Positions 26,492 to 35,329 of a DNA stretch of 64,000 nucleotides are shown in pieces. Origin of the DNA: Massilia sp. BSC265 (lineage in GTDB: Bacteria; Pseudomonadota; Gammaproteobacteria; Burkholderiales; Burkholderiaceae_D); assembly GCF_000740675.1 (NCBI RefSeq), contig NZ_JPXI01000024.1, positions 62,001 through 126,000 of the forward strand, in the 5' to 3' direction. Every line of letters begins with the position of its first letter. The first letter of the stretch is position 1. The notes under the pieces are model-generated. The model was not told the DNA's origin. It made no database searches and saw only the letters and a list, made by a program, of their open reading frames with translations. Position numbers and translations under genes: made by a program.

Positions 26492-27247
26492 GTGAAGTCC
26501 GCCGTATTCCAACCCTGCGTCGTCATCCCGGTCTACAACCACGAGCACGCCATCGCCAAGGTACTGGACGGCGTGCTTGCCCACGGGCTGCCCTGTATCC
26601 TGGTGGACGACGGCTCCTCGCCGGCCTGCGCCGCCGTGCTCGATGCCTTGGCCGCAGCGCACCGCGACCGCGTGGTGCTGGAGCGCCATGCCGTCAACCA
26701 GGGCAAGGGCGGGGCGGTCCTGAGCGGCTTCAGGCGCGCCGCGCGCGACGGCTACAGCCACGTGCTGCAGGTCGACGCCGATGGCCAGCACAGCGTTGCC
26801 GACATCCCGCGCTTTCTCGAGGCCGCACGTGCCCGGCCGCAGGCGGTGGTCGCCGGCTGCCCGATGTACGACGAGTCGGTGCCGGCGCTGCGCCTGTATG
26901 CGCGCTACCTGACCCACGTGTGGGTCTGGATCAATACGCTGTCGCTGGCGATCCGCGATTCGATGTGCGGCTTCCGCGTCTATCCGGTGGCGCCCGTGCT
27001 GGCGCTGGCCGCGCGCCGCCGCCTCGGGCTGCGCATGAATTTCGACATCGAGATCCTGGTGCGCCTGTACTGGGACGGCGTGGAGATCGTCAACCTGCCC
27101 ACGCGGGTCGGCTACCCGGAAGACGGGGTGTCGCACTTCAAGGCCTGGACCGACAACTTCCTGATCACGCGCCTGCACGTGGCCCTGTTCTTCGGCATGC
27201 TGCCGCGCATTCCTGCGCTGCTGGTCCGCTCCCGGCGCACGAGATGA
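26492..27247 (+). CDS. Family 2 glycosyltransferase, aryl polyene locus
   Basis: A 251-residue GT-A glycosyltransferase resembling dolichol-phosphate-mannose-synthase-like GT2 enzymes. Visible motifs are VVIPVYNHEHAIAKVLDG at the start, ILVDDGSS (first Asp pair), NQGKGGAVLSGF and the metal-binding VDADGQH. The start is GTG 26492. It likely transfers a sugar to a lipid carrier or to the polyene anchor. In some aryl-polyene loci this enzyme is fused to the acyltransferase that follows; here they are separate genes overlapping by 4 bp. Confidence 0.9.
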   Translation: MKSAVFQPCVVIPVYNHEHAIAKVLDGVLAHGLPCILVDDGSSPACAAVLDALAAAHRDRVVLERHAVNQGKGGAVLSGFRRAARDGYSHVLQVDADGQHSVADIPRFLEAARARPQAVVAGCPMYDESVPALRLYARYLTHVWVWINTLSLAIRDSMCGFRVYPVAPVLALAARRRLGLRMNFDIEILVRLYWDGVEIVNLPTRVGYPEDGVSHFKAWTDNFLITRLHVALFFGMLPRIPALLVRSRRTR

Positions 27248-28194
27248 TGCAGGCGAGCCCTCCCACCGACACCCGCCACTGGGCGGCCATCAACGAAGCG
27301 AGCTTCGTGGCCGGCATGCGCCTGCTGTTCTGGGTCTGCCGGGTGTTCGGCCGCTGGCCCTTTCGCGTGCTGCTGGTGCCTGTGCTGTTCTGGTACGTGG
27401 CAAGCCAGGGCCGTGCGCGCCGTGTTTCCGGCGACTACCTGCGCCGCATCGGCCTGCCTGCCGGTTTCTTCGGCGTGCTGCGCCATTTCCAGGCGTTTGC
27501 CGAGTCCATCCTCGACAAGATGCTGCTCTGGGGTGGCCTGTTCGATTTTTCGCGCGTGCAGGTGGTCGGGGCCGAGCCGCTCTGGCAGCGCATCCGCGAA
27601 GGCAAGGGCGCACTGCTGGTCTGCGCCCACCTCGGCAACCTGGACCTGTGCCGCGCGCTGTCGCTGCGTACCCCGGGCTTGAGGATCACGGTGCTGGTGC
27701 ACACGCGCCACGCCCAGGCCTTCAACAACATGCTGGCCAAACTCGATCCGCGCAGCCAGCTCAACCTGATGCAGGTGACCGAGATGACGCCGGCAATGGC
27801 GATGCAACTGTCCGAGCGCATCGGGCGGGGTGAGTTCGTCGTTATCGCCGGTGACCGCGTGCCCGTGTCGAGCGCCGGGCGTGTGGCATGCGCGCCTTTC
27901 CTGGGCCAGCCGGCCGCGTTCCCCGTCGGTCCCTACGTGATGGCCTCGGTGCTCGGCTGCCCACTGTACACCATGTTTGCCACCCGCGAAGGTGAAGGCT
28001 ATGCGCTCCGGTTCGAACGCCTGCGCGAGCAGGTGCGCCTGCCGCGGCGCGGGCGCGACGCGCTGCTTGCCGAACTCGTGGGCGAGTACGCTGCGCGCCT
28101 CGAACACCACGCCCGCCGCTCGCCCCTCGAGTGGTTCAACTTCTACGATTTTTGGCATCTACCCGATTCGGAACGTCCCCATGCAGCTCACTGA
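27244..28194 (+). CDS. LpxL/HtrB-like acyltransferase, aryl polyene locus
   Basis: A 316-residue protein of the lipid A biosynthesis acyltransferase superfamily (COG4261-like). There is an N-terminal membrane anchor (RVLLVPVLFWYVASQG), the catalytic HX4D-like motif in LVCAHLGNLDLCRAL, and VVIAGDRVPVSSAGRV, equivalent to the later LpxL motif. It probably transfers the finished aryl-polyene acyl chain, or a companion fatty acid, onto the outer-membrane anchor. ATG 27244 overlaps the preceding stop (ATGA arrangement); ATG 27247 is the alternative. Confidence 0.87.
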   Translation: MMQASPPTDTRHWAAINEASFVAGMRLLFWVCRVFGRWPFRVLLVPVLFWYVASQGRARRVSGDYLRRIGLPAGFFGVLRHFQAFAESILDKMLLWGGLFDFSRVQVVGAEPLWQRIREGKGALLVCAHLGNLDLCRALSLRTPGLRITVLVHTRHAQAFNNMLAKLDPRSQLNLMQVTEMTPAMAMQLSERIGRGEFVVIAGDRVPVSSAGRVACAPFLGQPAAFPVGPYVMASVLGCPLYTMFATREGEGYALRFERLREQVRLPRRGRDALLAELVGEYAARLEHHARRSPLEWFNFYDFWHLPDSERPHAAH

Positions 28195-29740
28195 CCTCAA
28201 GACTCCCCGGCGCACCGTGCGCTTCGACCGCGAGCGCCTGGCGCTGGAAGACATCGTCGCCATCGCGCGCGGCGCGGCACGCCCCGCACTGTCGGATGAC
28301 CCGCAATTTCGCGCCGCGATCACGAAAGGCGCCGATTTCCTCGACCGCCTGCTGCGCGAGGACGGCACCATCTACGGCGTCACCACGGGCTACGGCGACT
28401 CCTGCACGGTGGCGGTGCCGCTCGACCTGGTGACCGAGCTGCCGCACCACCTTTACACCTACCACGGTTGCGGCCTTGGCGCATACCTGGATCCGACGCA
28501 GACCCGCGCCGTGATGGCGGCGCGCCTGGCTTCGCTGTCGAAAGGCTTCTCTGGGGTGAGCGTCGGCCTGCTGGAACAGATCGTGCGCCTGTTCGACGCC
28601 GGCCTGCTGCCGCTCATCCCGAGCGAGGGATCGGTTGGCGCCAGCGGCGACCTCACCCCGCTGTCCTACCTGGCGGCAGTGCTGTGCGGCGAGCGCGAAG
28701 TGCTGCGCGACGGCGTGCCGGTTGCGGCGGCGCAGGCGCTGCGTGATGCTGGCATCACGCCGCTGCGCCTGCGGCCGAAGGAAGGGCTGGCGATCATGAA
28801 CGGCACCGCCGTCATGACCGGCCTGGCCTGCCTGGCCTGGGACCGCGCCGACTACCTCGCGCGCCTGGTCACCCGCATCACCGCGCTGGCCTCGTTTGCG
28901 CTGGACGGCAACGACCACCATTTCGACGAGACCCTGTTCTCGGTCAAGCCGCACGCTGGCATGCAGGGGGTGGCAAGCTGGCTGCGCCAGGACCTGGAGT
29001 ATGCCGGCCAACTGGAACGCAACGGCAAGCGCCTGCAGGACCGCTACTCGATCCGTTGCGCCCCGCACGTGATCGGCGTGCTGGCTGACGCGCTGCCGTT
29101 TTTCCGTACCGCGATCGAGAATGAACTGAACAGCGCCAACGACAACCCGATCATCGACGCCGAGGGCGAACGCGTGCTGCATGGCGGCCATTTCTACGGC
29201 GGCCACATCGCCTTCGCGATGGACGGCATGAAGAATGCCGTGGCGAACCTGGCCGACCTGCTCGACCGCCAGATGGCGCTGCTGGTGGATGCGCGCTACA
29301 ACGCCGGCCTGCCCGCCAACCTGTCCGGGATGCAGGGCCGGCGTGCCGCGATCAGCCACGGTCTGAAGGCGCTGCAGATCAGCGCCTCGGCCTGGACTGC
29401 CGAAGCCCTCAAGCTCACGATGCCGGCCTCGGTGTTCTCGCGCTCGACTGAATGCCACAACCAGGACAAGGTCAGCATGGGCACGATCGCCGCGCGCGAC
29501 TGCCTGCGGGTGCTGGAGCTGACCGAGCAGGTCGCAGCAAGCCTCCTGATCACGGTGCGCCAGGGCGTGTGGCTGCGCCAGCGCGTGGACCCGGCCAAGC
29601 CGCTGCCGGCGCCGCTGGCGCGCATGCTCGCGCTGCTCGGCCAGGACGTGGCGCCGGTAGAAGAGGACCGCCGCCTCGACCCGGACCTGAAGCTCCTGCT
29701 GGGCCGTATCCGCGACCAGGCCTGGAGCCTGTATGCGTAG
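28181..29740 (+). CDS. Aromatic amino acid ammonia-lyase (MIO enzyme)
   Basis: A 519-residue member of the HAL/PAL/TAL family, which eliminates ammonia from His, Phe or Tyr. The Ala154-Ser155-Gly156 triad that forms the MIO cofactor sits in GSVGASGDLTPLSYLAAV, and ENELNSANDNPI and GGHFYGGHIAFAMD are conserved active-site segments. The residues at the substrate-selecting pair read Tyr94-His95, differing from the Ser-His I recall for histidine lyase and the His-Leu of tyrosine lyase. In a polyene locus it plausibly makes the cinnamic/coumaric-type starter acid. It overlaps the acyltransferase by 14 bp. Confidence 0.92.
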   Translation: MQLTDLKTPRRTVRFDRERLALEDIVAIARGAARPALSDDPQFRAAITKGADFLDRLLREDGTIYGVTTGYGDSCTVAVPLDLVTELPHHLYTYHGCGLGAYLDPTQTRAVMAARLASLSKGFSGVSVGLLEQIVRLFDAGLLPLIPSEGSVGASGDLTPLSYLAAVLCGEREVLRDGVPVAAAQALRDAGITPLRLRPKEGLAIMNGTAVMTGLACLAWDRADYLARLVTRITALASFALDGNDHHFDETLFSVKPHAGMQGVASWLRQDLEYAGQLERNGKRLQDRYSIRCAPHVIGVLADALPFFRTAIENELNSANDNPIIDAEGERVLHGGHFYGGHIAFAMDGMKNAVANLADLLDRQMALLVDARYNAGLPANLSGMQGRRAAISHGLKALQISASAWTAEALKLTMPASVFSRSTECHNQDKVSMGTIAARDCLRVLELTEQVAASLLITVRQGVWLRQRVDPAKPLPAPLARMLALLGQDVAPVEEDRRLDPDLKLLLGRIRDQAWSLYA

Positions 29741-30167
29741 AGTGAAGGCGCCCAGCCGATGGTGGGCCGAGGTCGAGCACCAGGTGCAGTTCTTCGACCT
29801 CGACCCGATGCAGATCGTCTGGCACGGCAACTACGTCAAGTACCTCGAGGTGGCGCGCTGCGCGCTGCTCGACAGCATCGGCTACAACTACGAGCAGATG
29901 CGCGACTCGGGCTATATGTGGCCGATCATCGAGATGAACCTGCGCTACGCCGGTCCCGCCGCCTTCGGCCAGCGCCTGCTGCTGCGCGCCGAGATCGTCG
30001 AGTGGGAGAACCGCCTGCGTATCGACTACGTCATCAGCGACGCGGAAAGCGGCAGGCGCCTCAACAAGGCCACCACCACCCAGGTCGCGGTCGACCTCAA
30101 GTCCGGCGAGATGTGCTTCGTCTCGCCGGCCATCCTGTTCGAGAAGCTCGGAGTGAATGCAACGTGA
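29733..30167 (+). CDS. Hotdog thioesterase (4HBT type), aryl polyene locus
   Basis: A 144-residue hotdog protein with the YbgC/4HBT signature VQFFDLDPMQIVWHGNYVKY, including the catalytic Asp and the following His. A thioesterase of this kind is a standard aryl-polyene component (ApeK type), thought to release or edit ACP-bound chains. It overlaps the ammonia-lyase by 8 bp and the LolA-like gene by 4 bp, so it is clearly translationally coupled. Confidence 0.9.
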   Translation: MRRVKAPSRWWAEVEHQVQFFDLDPMQIVWHGNYVKYLEVARCALLDSIGYNYEQMRDSGYMWPIIEMNLRYAGPAAFGQRLLLRAEIVEWENRLRIDYVISDAESGRRLNKATTTQVAVDLKSGEMCFVSPAILFEKLGVNAT

Positions 30168-30766
30168 AACGCATCCTGGCATCCCTGATCCTTGCCGCCG
30201 CCGGCGCATGCGCCCAGGCGGCAGCCCCGCTCGCCCAGATCCAGTCCATGTTGGCCAAGCCGGAGCAGCTGTGCGGACGTTTCGAGCAGACCAAGCAGCT
30301 GGCCGGCATGAAGAAGCCGCTGGTCTCCAGCGGACGCTTCTGCGTCGTCGCCGGCAAGGGCGTGCTGTGGCGCACCCTGAAACCTTTCCCGAACACGCTG
30401 CGCCTGAAGCGCGACGAGATCGTCCATATGCAGGGTTCCCGGGTCTCGATGCGCCTCGAGGCCAGCCAGGAGCCGACCGTGCGCACGATCAACGGCGTAC
30501 TGTTCGCGCTGCTGGGCGGCGACCTGGGCCAGCTGGAAAGCCTGTTCGAAGTGGACGGCAGCGTGGCGGGCGACTCCTGGCGCGTTGCGCTAAAGGCGCG
30601 CAATCCCGCGGTGGTGCGCACCGTTGGGGCGATCTCGCTCGAAGGCGGCGCCTACGTGCGCAGCATCCGCATGGTCGACGAGGGCGGTGACCGTACCGAA
30701 ATCGTCTTCAGCGAGCTGAAGACCGGCGCCCAGGCCGTCCTGCCTGAAGAAACGGCCTTGATGTGA
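30164..30766 (+). CDS. LolA-like outer-membrane lipoprotein carrier, aryl polyene locus
   Basis: A 200-residue protein starting at GTG 30164 with a signal peptide (ILASLILAAAGACAQAAA). The mature part follows the LolA-like fold (CGRFEQTKQLAGMKKPLVSS, then KGVLWRTLKPFPNTLRL). In aryl-polyene and xanthomonadin loci such a periplasmic carrier accompanies the MMPL exporter and is believed to ferry lipid-like cargo to the outer membrane. It contains two Cys in the mature N-terminal half (QLCGRF, RFCVVAG). Confidence 0.88.
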   Translation: MKRILASLILAAAGACAQAAAPLAQIQSMLAKPEQLCGRFEQTKQLAGMKKPLVSSGRFCVVAGKGVLWRTLKPFPNTLRLKRDEIVHMQGSRVSMRLEASQEPTVRTINGVLFALLGGDLGQLESLFEVDGSVAGDSWRVALKARNPAVVRTVGAISLEGGAYVRSIRMVDEGGDRTEIVFSELKTGAQAVLPEETALM

Positions 30767-33129
30767 ACGCGCAGCGCCGCCTCGCCCTTGTCTGGGCACT
30801 GATCGTCTGCCTGCTGGTCGGGCACAATGCCTGGCTGTGGCTGGGCAAGCGCATCGTGCCCGGTACCGATATCCTGGCCCTGCTGCCGGCGGACGAGCGC
30901 GACCCGGTGCTGCAGCAATCCTTCAGCCATATGGTCGACAGCGCCCAGCAGCGCGTGGTGGTGCTGGTCGGCGCCGCGAAATGGGATGAAGCCGTGCGCG
31001 CCGCCCACGCGTATCGGTCCGCGCTGGCGCCGCATGCCGGCCTCCTGGCGCCGGATGCCCCGGGCGAAGAAGCACAGGCGGGCTGGCTGGCGAGCCTGCT
31101 GCCGCATGCGACCCTGCTGGTAGGAGGCGCCGACGAAGGTCGATTACGCGAGCAGCCACCCCGCTTCTGGGTCGACAAGGCACTGGCCGGCTTGTACAGC
31201 GCCTTCTCAGGCCCCAGGCTGGGCGCTTTCCGCGACGACCCCTTCGGCCTGTTCGCCGGCTGGGCGCAGGAGCGCGCCGGCGAAACCCCGGTGCGACCGC
31301 GCGACGGCCAGCTGTTCGTGGCAGGCGAGGGACGTGAATACGTGCTGCTGACCTACACCTTGCATGAGCCGGCATTCTCGCTGGCGGCGCAGGAGGCGGT
31401 GGTGCCGCTGCTGGAGCGCGCCACGCTTGAAGCGCGCCGTGCCGTGCCCGCAGTGGAAGTGATCAAGGCCGGCGTCGTGCTGCACGCGGCGGCGGCCGGC
31501 CGCCAGGCCAGCCGCGAGATCCGCACCATCGGCGTCGGCTCGATGATCGGCATCGTCCTGCTCACCTGGCTGACCTTTCGCTCGGTCAAACCGATCGCGC
31601 TTACCCTGACGGCAATCGGCATCGGCTTCCTGGGCGCGCTGTCGGCGTGCTGGCTGCTGTTCGGCCAAATCCATCTGCTGACGCTCGTGTTCGGCGCCAG
31701 CCTGATCGGCGTGGCCCAGGACTACGGCATCTATTTTCTTTGTCACCGCCTGGGAGCCGATCGGGCGCTCGATTCCCAACGCCTGATGCGGCGCCTGCTG
31801 CCCGGCCTCGGCCTGACCCTGCTGGCGGCCGTGATCGGCTACATGGGCCTGGCGCTGACGCCGTTCCCGGGCCTGCGCCACATGGCGGTGTTCTCCGGCC
31901 TGGGCCTGGTGTTCGCCTGGCTTACCGTGGTGTGCTGGTTCCCGGCGCTGGTCCACGGCCGCAGCCTGCGCTCCGGATGGCTGGCGGGGCGCTACCGCGG
32001 CATGGTGGCGCGCTGGCCGCGCGCGTCGAGCGGCATCGTGTCGCTGCTGGTGGTAGCGCTGCTGGGCGGCTTTGCGGTGCTGGGCTGCGCGCGCCTGCAG
32101 GTCAACGACGACATCCGCTCGCTGCAATCCTCGCCGCCCGAACTGGTACGCGACCAGATCAGGCTGGGCAAGCTGCTCGACGCCCCGAGCCCGGTGCAAT
32201 ACTACCTGGTGCGCGGCGCGACCAGCGAAGACGTCTTGCAGCGGGAGGAAGCGCTCAAGCGCCGCCTCGACCCGCTGGTGACCCAGGGCGACATCGCCGG
32301 TTACCAGGCACTGTCGAACTGGGTGCCGTCCAGCCAGGCCCAGGCCGCGCGCCTGAAGCTGGTCGAGGACCAGCTGCTGGGCGCGCACGGCGCGCTGGCG
32401 GTGCTGGCGCAGGAGATCGGCGAAGACCCGTCCTGGACTGCGGCCACGGCCACCCACCTGCGCGCCCTCGCTGCACCGATGACGCTCAATGCCTTTCTGC
32501 AGACGCCGGCCAGCGAACCCTGGCGCCACCTGTGGCTGGGCGAGGTGGAAGGAGTCCATGCAAGCATCGTCGGTCTGCGCGGTATGCGCTATGCGTCGAT
32601 CCCGGCGCTCGCACAGGCGGCCGAGGGGCTGGAGGGCGTGCAGTGGGTCGACAAGGTCGGCGGCATCTCCGCGCTGCTGGGGCGCTACCGCGCCGACATG
32701 GGCTGGGTGGTGCTGGGCGCGTACGCGGTGGTGTTTACGGTGCTGCTGCCGCGCTACCGCGGCCGCACCTGGCGCGTGCTGGCCCCGACCGCGGCCGCTA
32801 CCGTGCTGACCCTGGCGCTGCTGGGCTTTGCCGGCCAGAGCCTGCAGCTGTTCCACGTGCTGGCCCTGATGCTGCTGTTGGGGGTAGGCGTCGACTACGG
32901 CATCTTCCTGCAGGAAGAGTCGGAACACGACGCGGACGCGCCCTGGCTGGCCGTGGGCCTGTCGGCGGCCAGCACCATCCTGTCCTTCGGCCTGCTGGCC
33001 CTGAGCGGCACGCCGGCGCTGCAGGCTTTCGGCCTAACCATGCTGGCCGGGACCGCGCTGGTCTGGCTGGTCGCTCCCTGCTTCATCGTGACAAAGGAAG
33101 AAATCGATGCGTCGCCTGTCCTGGTTTAA
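30763..33129 (+). CDS. MMPL/RND-family exporter, aryl polyene locus
   Basis: A 788-residue inner-membrane transporter with the two-fold RND layout: one N-terminal membrane helix, a periplasmic domain (~30-245), five or six helices (~245-425), a second periplasmic domain and a final helix bundle (~630-780). The MMPL signature occurs in both halves as GVAQDYGIYFL and GVGVDYGIFLQEE. It is the expected pump moving the aryl-polyene lipid across the inner membrane to the LolA-like carrier. The start is GTG 30763, overlapping the previous stop by 4 bp. Confidence 0.93.
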   Translation: MNAQRRLALVWALIVCLLVGHNAWLWLGKRIVPGTDILALLPADERDPVLQQSFSHMVDSAQQRVVVLVGAAKWDEAVRAAHAYRSALAPHAGLLAPDAPGEEAQAGWLASLLPHATLLVGGADEGRLREQPPRFWVDKALAGLYSAFSGPRLGAFRDDPFGLFAGWAQERAGETPVRPRDGQLFVAGEGREYVLLTYTLHEPAFSLAAQEAVVPLLERATLEARRAVPAVEVIKAGVVLHAAAAGRQASREIRTIGVGSMIGIVLLTWLTFRSVKPIALTLTAIGIGFLGALSACWLLFGQIHLLTLVFGASLIGVAQDYGIYFLCHRLGADRALDSQRLMRRLLPGLGLTLLAAVIGYMGLALTPFPGLRHMAVFSGLGLVFAWLTVVCWFPALVHGRSLRSGWLAGRYRGMVARWPRASSGIVSLLVVALLGGFAVLGCARLQVNDDIRSLQSSPPELVRDQIRLGKLLDAPSPVQYYLVRGATSEDVLQREEALKRRLDPLVTQGDIAGYQALSNWVPSSQAQAARLKLVEDQLLGAHGALAVLAQEIGEDPSWTAATATHLRALAAPMTLNAFLQTPASEPWRHLWLGEVEGVHASIVGLRGMRYASIPALAQAAEGLEGVQWVDKVGGISALLGRYRADMGWVVLGAYAVVFTVLLPRYRGRTWRVLAPTAAATVLTLALLGFAGQSLQLFHVLALMLLLGVGVDYGIFLQEESEHDADAPWLAVGLSAASTILSFGLLALSGTPALQAFGLTMLAGTALVWLVAPCFIVTKEEIDASPVLV

Positions 33130-33658
33130 ACGCGGCGCCATCATGTGCGCCCTGATGCTTACGGCTTGCGCGGCGACGCCGCCCGCGCCCGCGCGCCTCG
33201 GCCTGCGCCTGGCGCCGTCCGCGCTGGGCGAGACCATCAGCCTGCAGCAGCACTTGAGCGTCGAGCGCGACGGCAAGACCAATGACCTCGACGCCGCCCT
33301 CGAGGTGGATGCCAGTCGCATCAGCCTGGTCGGCCTGGCGCTCGGCATGCGGGTGCTGAGCCTGGACTTCGACGGCCGCGAGCTGAGCGAATGGCGCCAT
33401 CCGATGCTCCCAAGCCAGGTGCGCGCCGCCGACGTGCTCGAGGACCTGCAGCTGACCCTGTGGCCGGTGGACCGGATCGCCGAGGCCTTGCCCAGCGGCT
33501 GGCAGATCGAGGAGCAGGGCCTGCGCCGCACGCTGCGCCGCGAGGGCGTAGTGGTGGCGACCATCGATTACAGCGGCACGCCGCGCTGGCACGGCACCGC
33601 CGTGCTGGACAACCTGCGCTACAAATACCGGCTGACCGTGGTGTCGGCCAGCGAATGA
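33107..33658 (+). CDS. DUF3261-type lipoprotein, aryl polyene locus
   Basis: A 183-residue lipoprotein with a signal peptide ending in the lipobox LTAC (Cys at about residue 21). The rest resembles DUF3261 proteins that lie next to the MMPL exporter in aryl-polyene loci. A plausible role is an outer-membrane receptor (LolB-like) for the polyene lipid; this is inference from context. It overlaps the exporter by 23 bp and has an AAAGGAAG ribosome site inside it. Confidence 0.82.
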   Translation: MRRLSWFKRGAIMCALMLTACAATPPAPARLGLRLAPSALGETISLQQHLSVERDGKTNDLDAALEVDASRISLVGLALGMRVLSLDFDGRELSEWRHPMLPSQVRAADVLEDLQLTLWPVDRIAEALPSGWQIEEQGLRRTLRREGVVVATIDYSGTPRWHGTAVLDNLRYKYRLTVVSASE

Positions 33659-33659
33659 G

Positions 33660-34847
33660 ATGACTACCCTGTACCTGAACGAATGCGCACTGGTCTGCGC
33701 ACTGGGCGACGACCTGGCCATGGTCCGGCGCCGCCTCTTGCTCGATGCCGAAAGCGGCCTCGAACTGTCGGACGCCTGCTCGCCGGGCCGGTTGCTGCCG
33801 CTCGGCCGCGTCAAGACCGCCTTGCCACCCCTCGACCACCTGCCGCTGCCCTTGCGCAGTCGTAACAACGGGCTGGCGCTGGCCGCACTGGTCCGGATCC
33901 GTCCGGCGGTGGAGAGTGCCATCGCCCGCTACGGCGCCCACCGCGTCGGAGTCATCGTCGGCACCAGCACCTCGGGCGTGGGCGAGACCGAAGCGGCGCT
34001 GGCGGCGAAACATGCGACGGACGCGTTGCCGGCCGGCTTCCACTACGGCCAGCAGGAGATGGGTTCGCCGGCCGAGCTGCTGGCGCGCGAACTGGGCGCC
34101 CTTGGGCCGGCCTACGTGCATTCGAGCGCCTGTTCGTCGAGCGCCAAGGCGCTGGCCAGCGCCGCGCGCCTGATCCGCATGGACCTGTGCGACGCCGTCC
34201 TGGCCGGCGGAGTGGATACCCTGTGCGGTTTCACCGTGGCCGGTTTCGGCGCGCTGGAATCGGTCAGCAGCGTGCCCTGCAATCCCCTCGGCGCGAGCCG
34301 CAATGGCATCAACATCGGGGAGGGCGCCGCGCTCTTCCTGATCACCCGCGAGCCGGCCGCGGTGGCGCTGTGCGGCTGGGGCGAGTCCTCCGACGGCTAC
34401 CACATGTCGGCGCCCGATCCGGAAGGCGGCGGCGCCCGCATCGCCATGCGCGAAGCCCTCGCGCGCGCCGGGATCAAACCGGACCAGGTGGACTACATCA
34501 ACCTGCACGGCACCGCTACCGTCCAGAACGATGCCATGGAATCGCGCGCGGTGGAAGCGCTGTTCGGCGCCGGGGTCGCCGTCAGCTCGACCAAGCCTTT
34601 TACCGGCCACACGCTGGGCGCGGCCGGCGCCGTCGAGGCGGCATTCTGCTGGCTCGCGATGCAGGACGATAACCCGGAAGGGCTGCTGCCGCCGCACCTG
34701 TGGGGCGGCGATCCGGATCCGGCCTTGCCGCGACTGAACGTGGCGGAGAAGGGCGCGCGCCTGGGCCGCCCGATACGCCATGCGCTCAGCAATTCCTTCG
34801 CGTTCGGCGGTTCCAACGCGAGCCTAGTGTTCGGGAGGGTGCGATGA
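33660..34847 (+). CDS. Beta-ketoacyl-ACP synthase (elongating KS), aryl polyene locus
   Basis: A 395-residue ketosynthase with a Cys-His-His active site: Cys158 in HSSACSSSAKAL, His283 in NLHGTATVQND and His317 in KPFTGHTLGAAGA. It belongs to the FabF-like group paired with the chain-length-factor-like protein at the start of the locus. It condenses malonyl-ACP with the growing polyene. Compared with housekeeping FabF (~412 residues) its N-terminal part is short. The dehydratase gene overlaps its stop by 4 bp. Confidence 0.93.
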   Translation: MTTLYLNECALVCALGDDLAMVRRRLLLDAESGLELSDACSPGRLLPLGRVKTALPPLDHLPLPLRSRNNGLALAALVRIRPAVESAIARYGAHRVGVIVGTSTSGVGETEAALAAKHATDALPAGFHYGQQEMGSPAELLARELGALGPAYVHSSACSSSAKALASAARLIRMDLCDAVLAGGVDTLCGFTVAGFGALESVSSVPCNPLGASRNGINIGEGAALFLITREPAAVALCGWGESSDGYHMSAPDPEGGGARIAMREALARAGIKPDQVDYINLHGTATVQNDAMESRAVEALFGAGVAVSSTKPFTGHTLGAAGAVEAAFCWLAMQDDNPEGLLPPHLWGGDPDPALPRLNVAEKGARLGRPIRHALSNSFAFGGSNASLVFGRVR

Positions 34848-35329
34848 ATCAGATGGTCCAGCCGAAGCGGTTGCTCCGGCCCGACATCCACAGCCTGGTG
34901 CCGCACGGCGGCGCCATGTCGCTGCTCGGCCGCTTTGTGGAAGCCGATGCCGAGACACTCACCGCCGAGGTCGACATCACCCCTGAGAGCATGTTCTGCG
35001 CCGACGGCCAGGTGGGCGCCTGGGTTGGGGTCGAGTACATGGCGCAGGCGGTGGCCGCCCATGCCGGCTGGTGCGCGCGGCAGCGCGGCGAGCCGGTGCG
35101 GGTCGGCTTCCTGCTCGGCGCGCGCAAGTATGCCTGCAGCGTGCCTGCTTTCCCGGTCGGCCGCGTGCTGCGGATCCACGTTCGCCACGCCCTGCAGGGC
35201 GAGAACGGCCTGGGTGCATTCGACTGCCGCATCGAAGACGCCGGCAGCGGCATGGAAGTGGCCACGGCCACCATTACCGTGTTCCAGCCCGATCATGTTG
35301 AAGAGTTCTTGCAACGGAGTTCCGTATGA
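34844..35329 (+). CDS. 3-hydroxyacyl-ACP dehydratase (ApeP-like hotdog)
   Basis: A 161-residue hotdog protein with the motif LVPHGGAMSLLGRFVEADA, in which the His of PHGG corresponds to the dehydratase catalytic His, and WVGVEYMAQAVAAHAGW as the hotdog helix. Aryl-polyene loci encode two dehydratase domains that act as a heterodimer (ApeI and ApeP in E. coli). Here the partner would be the C-terminal domain of the 23714-25420 fusion. ATG 34844 is chosen for the 4-bp overlap with the KS stop. Confidence 0.88.
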   Translation: MNQMVQPKRLLRPDIHSLVPHGGAMSLLGRFVEADAETLTAEVDITPESMFCADGQVGAWVGVEYMAQAVAAHAGWCARQRGEPVRVGFLLGARKYACSVPAFPVGRVLRIHVRHALQGENGLGAFDCRIEDAGSGMEVATATITVFQPDHVEEFLQRSSV

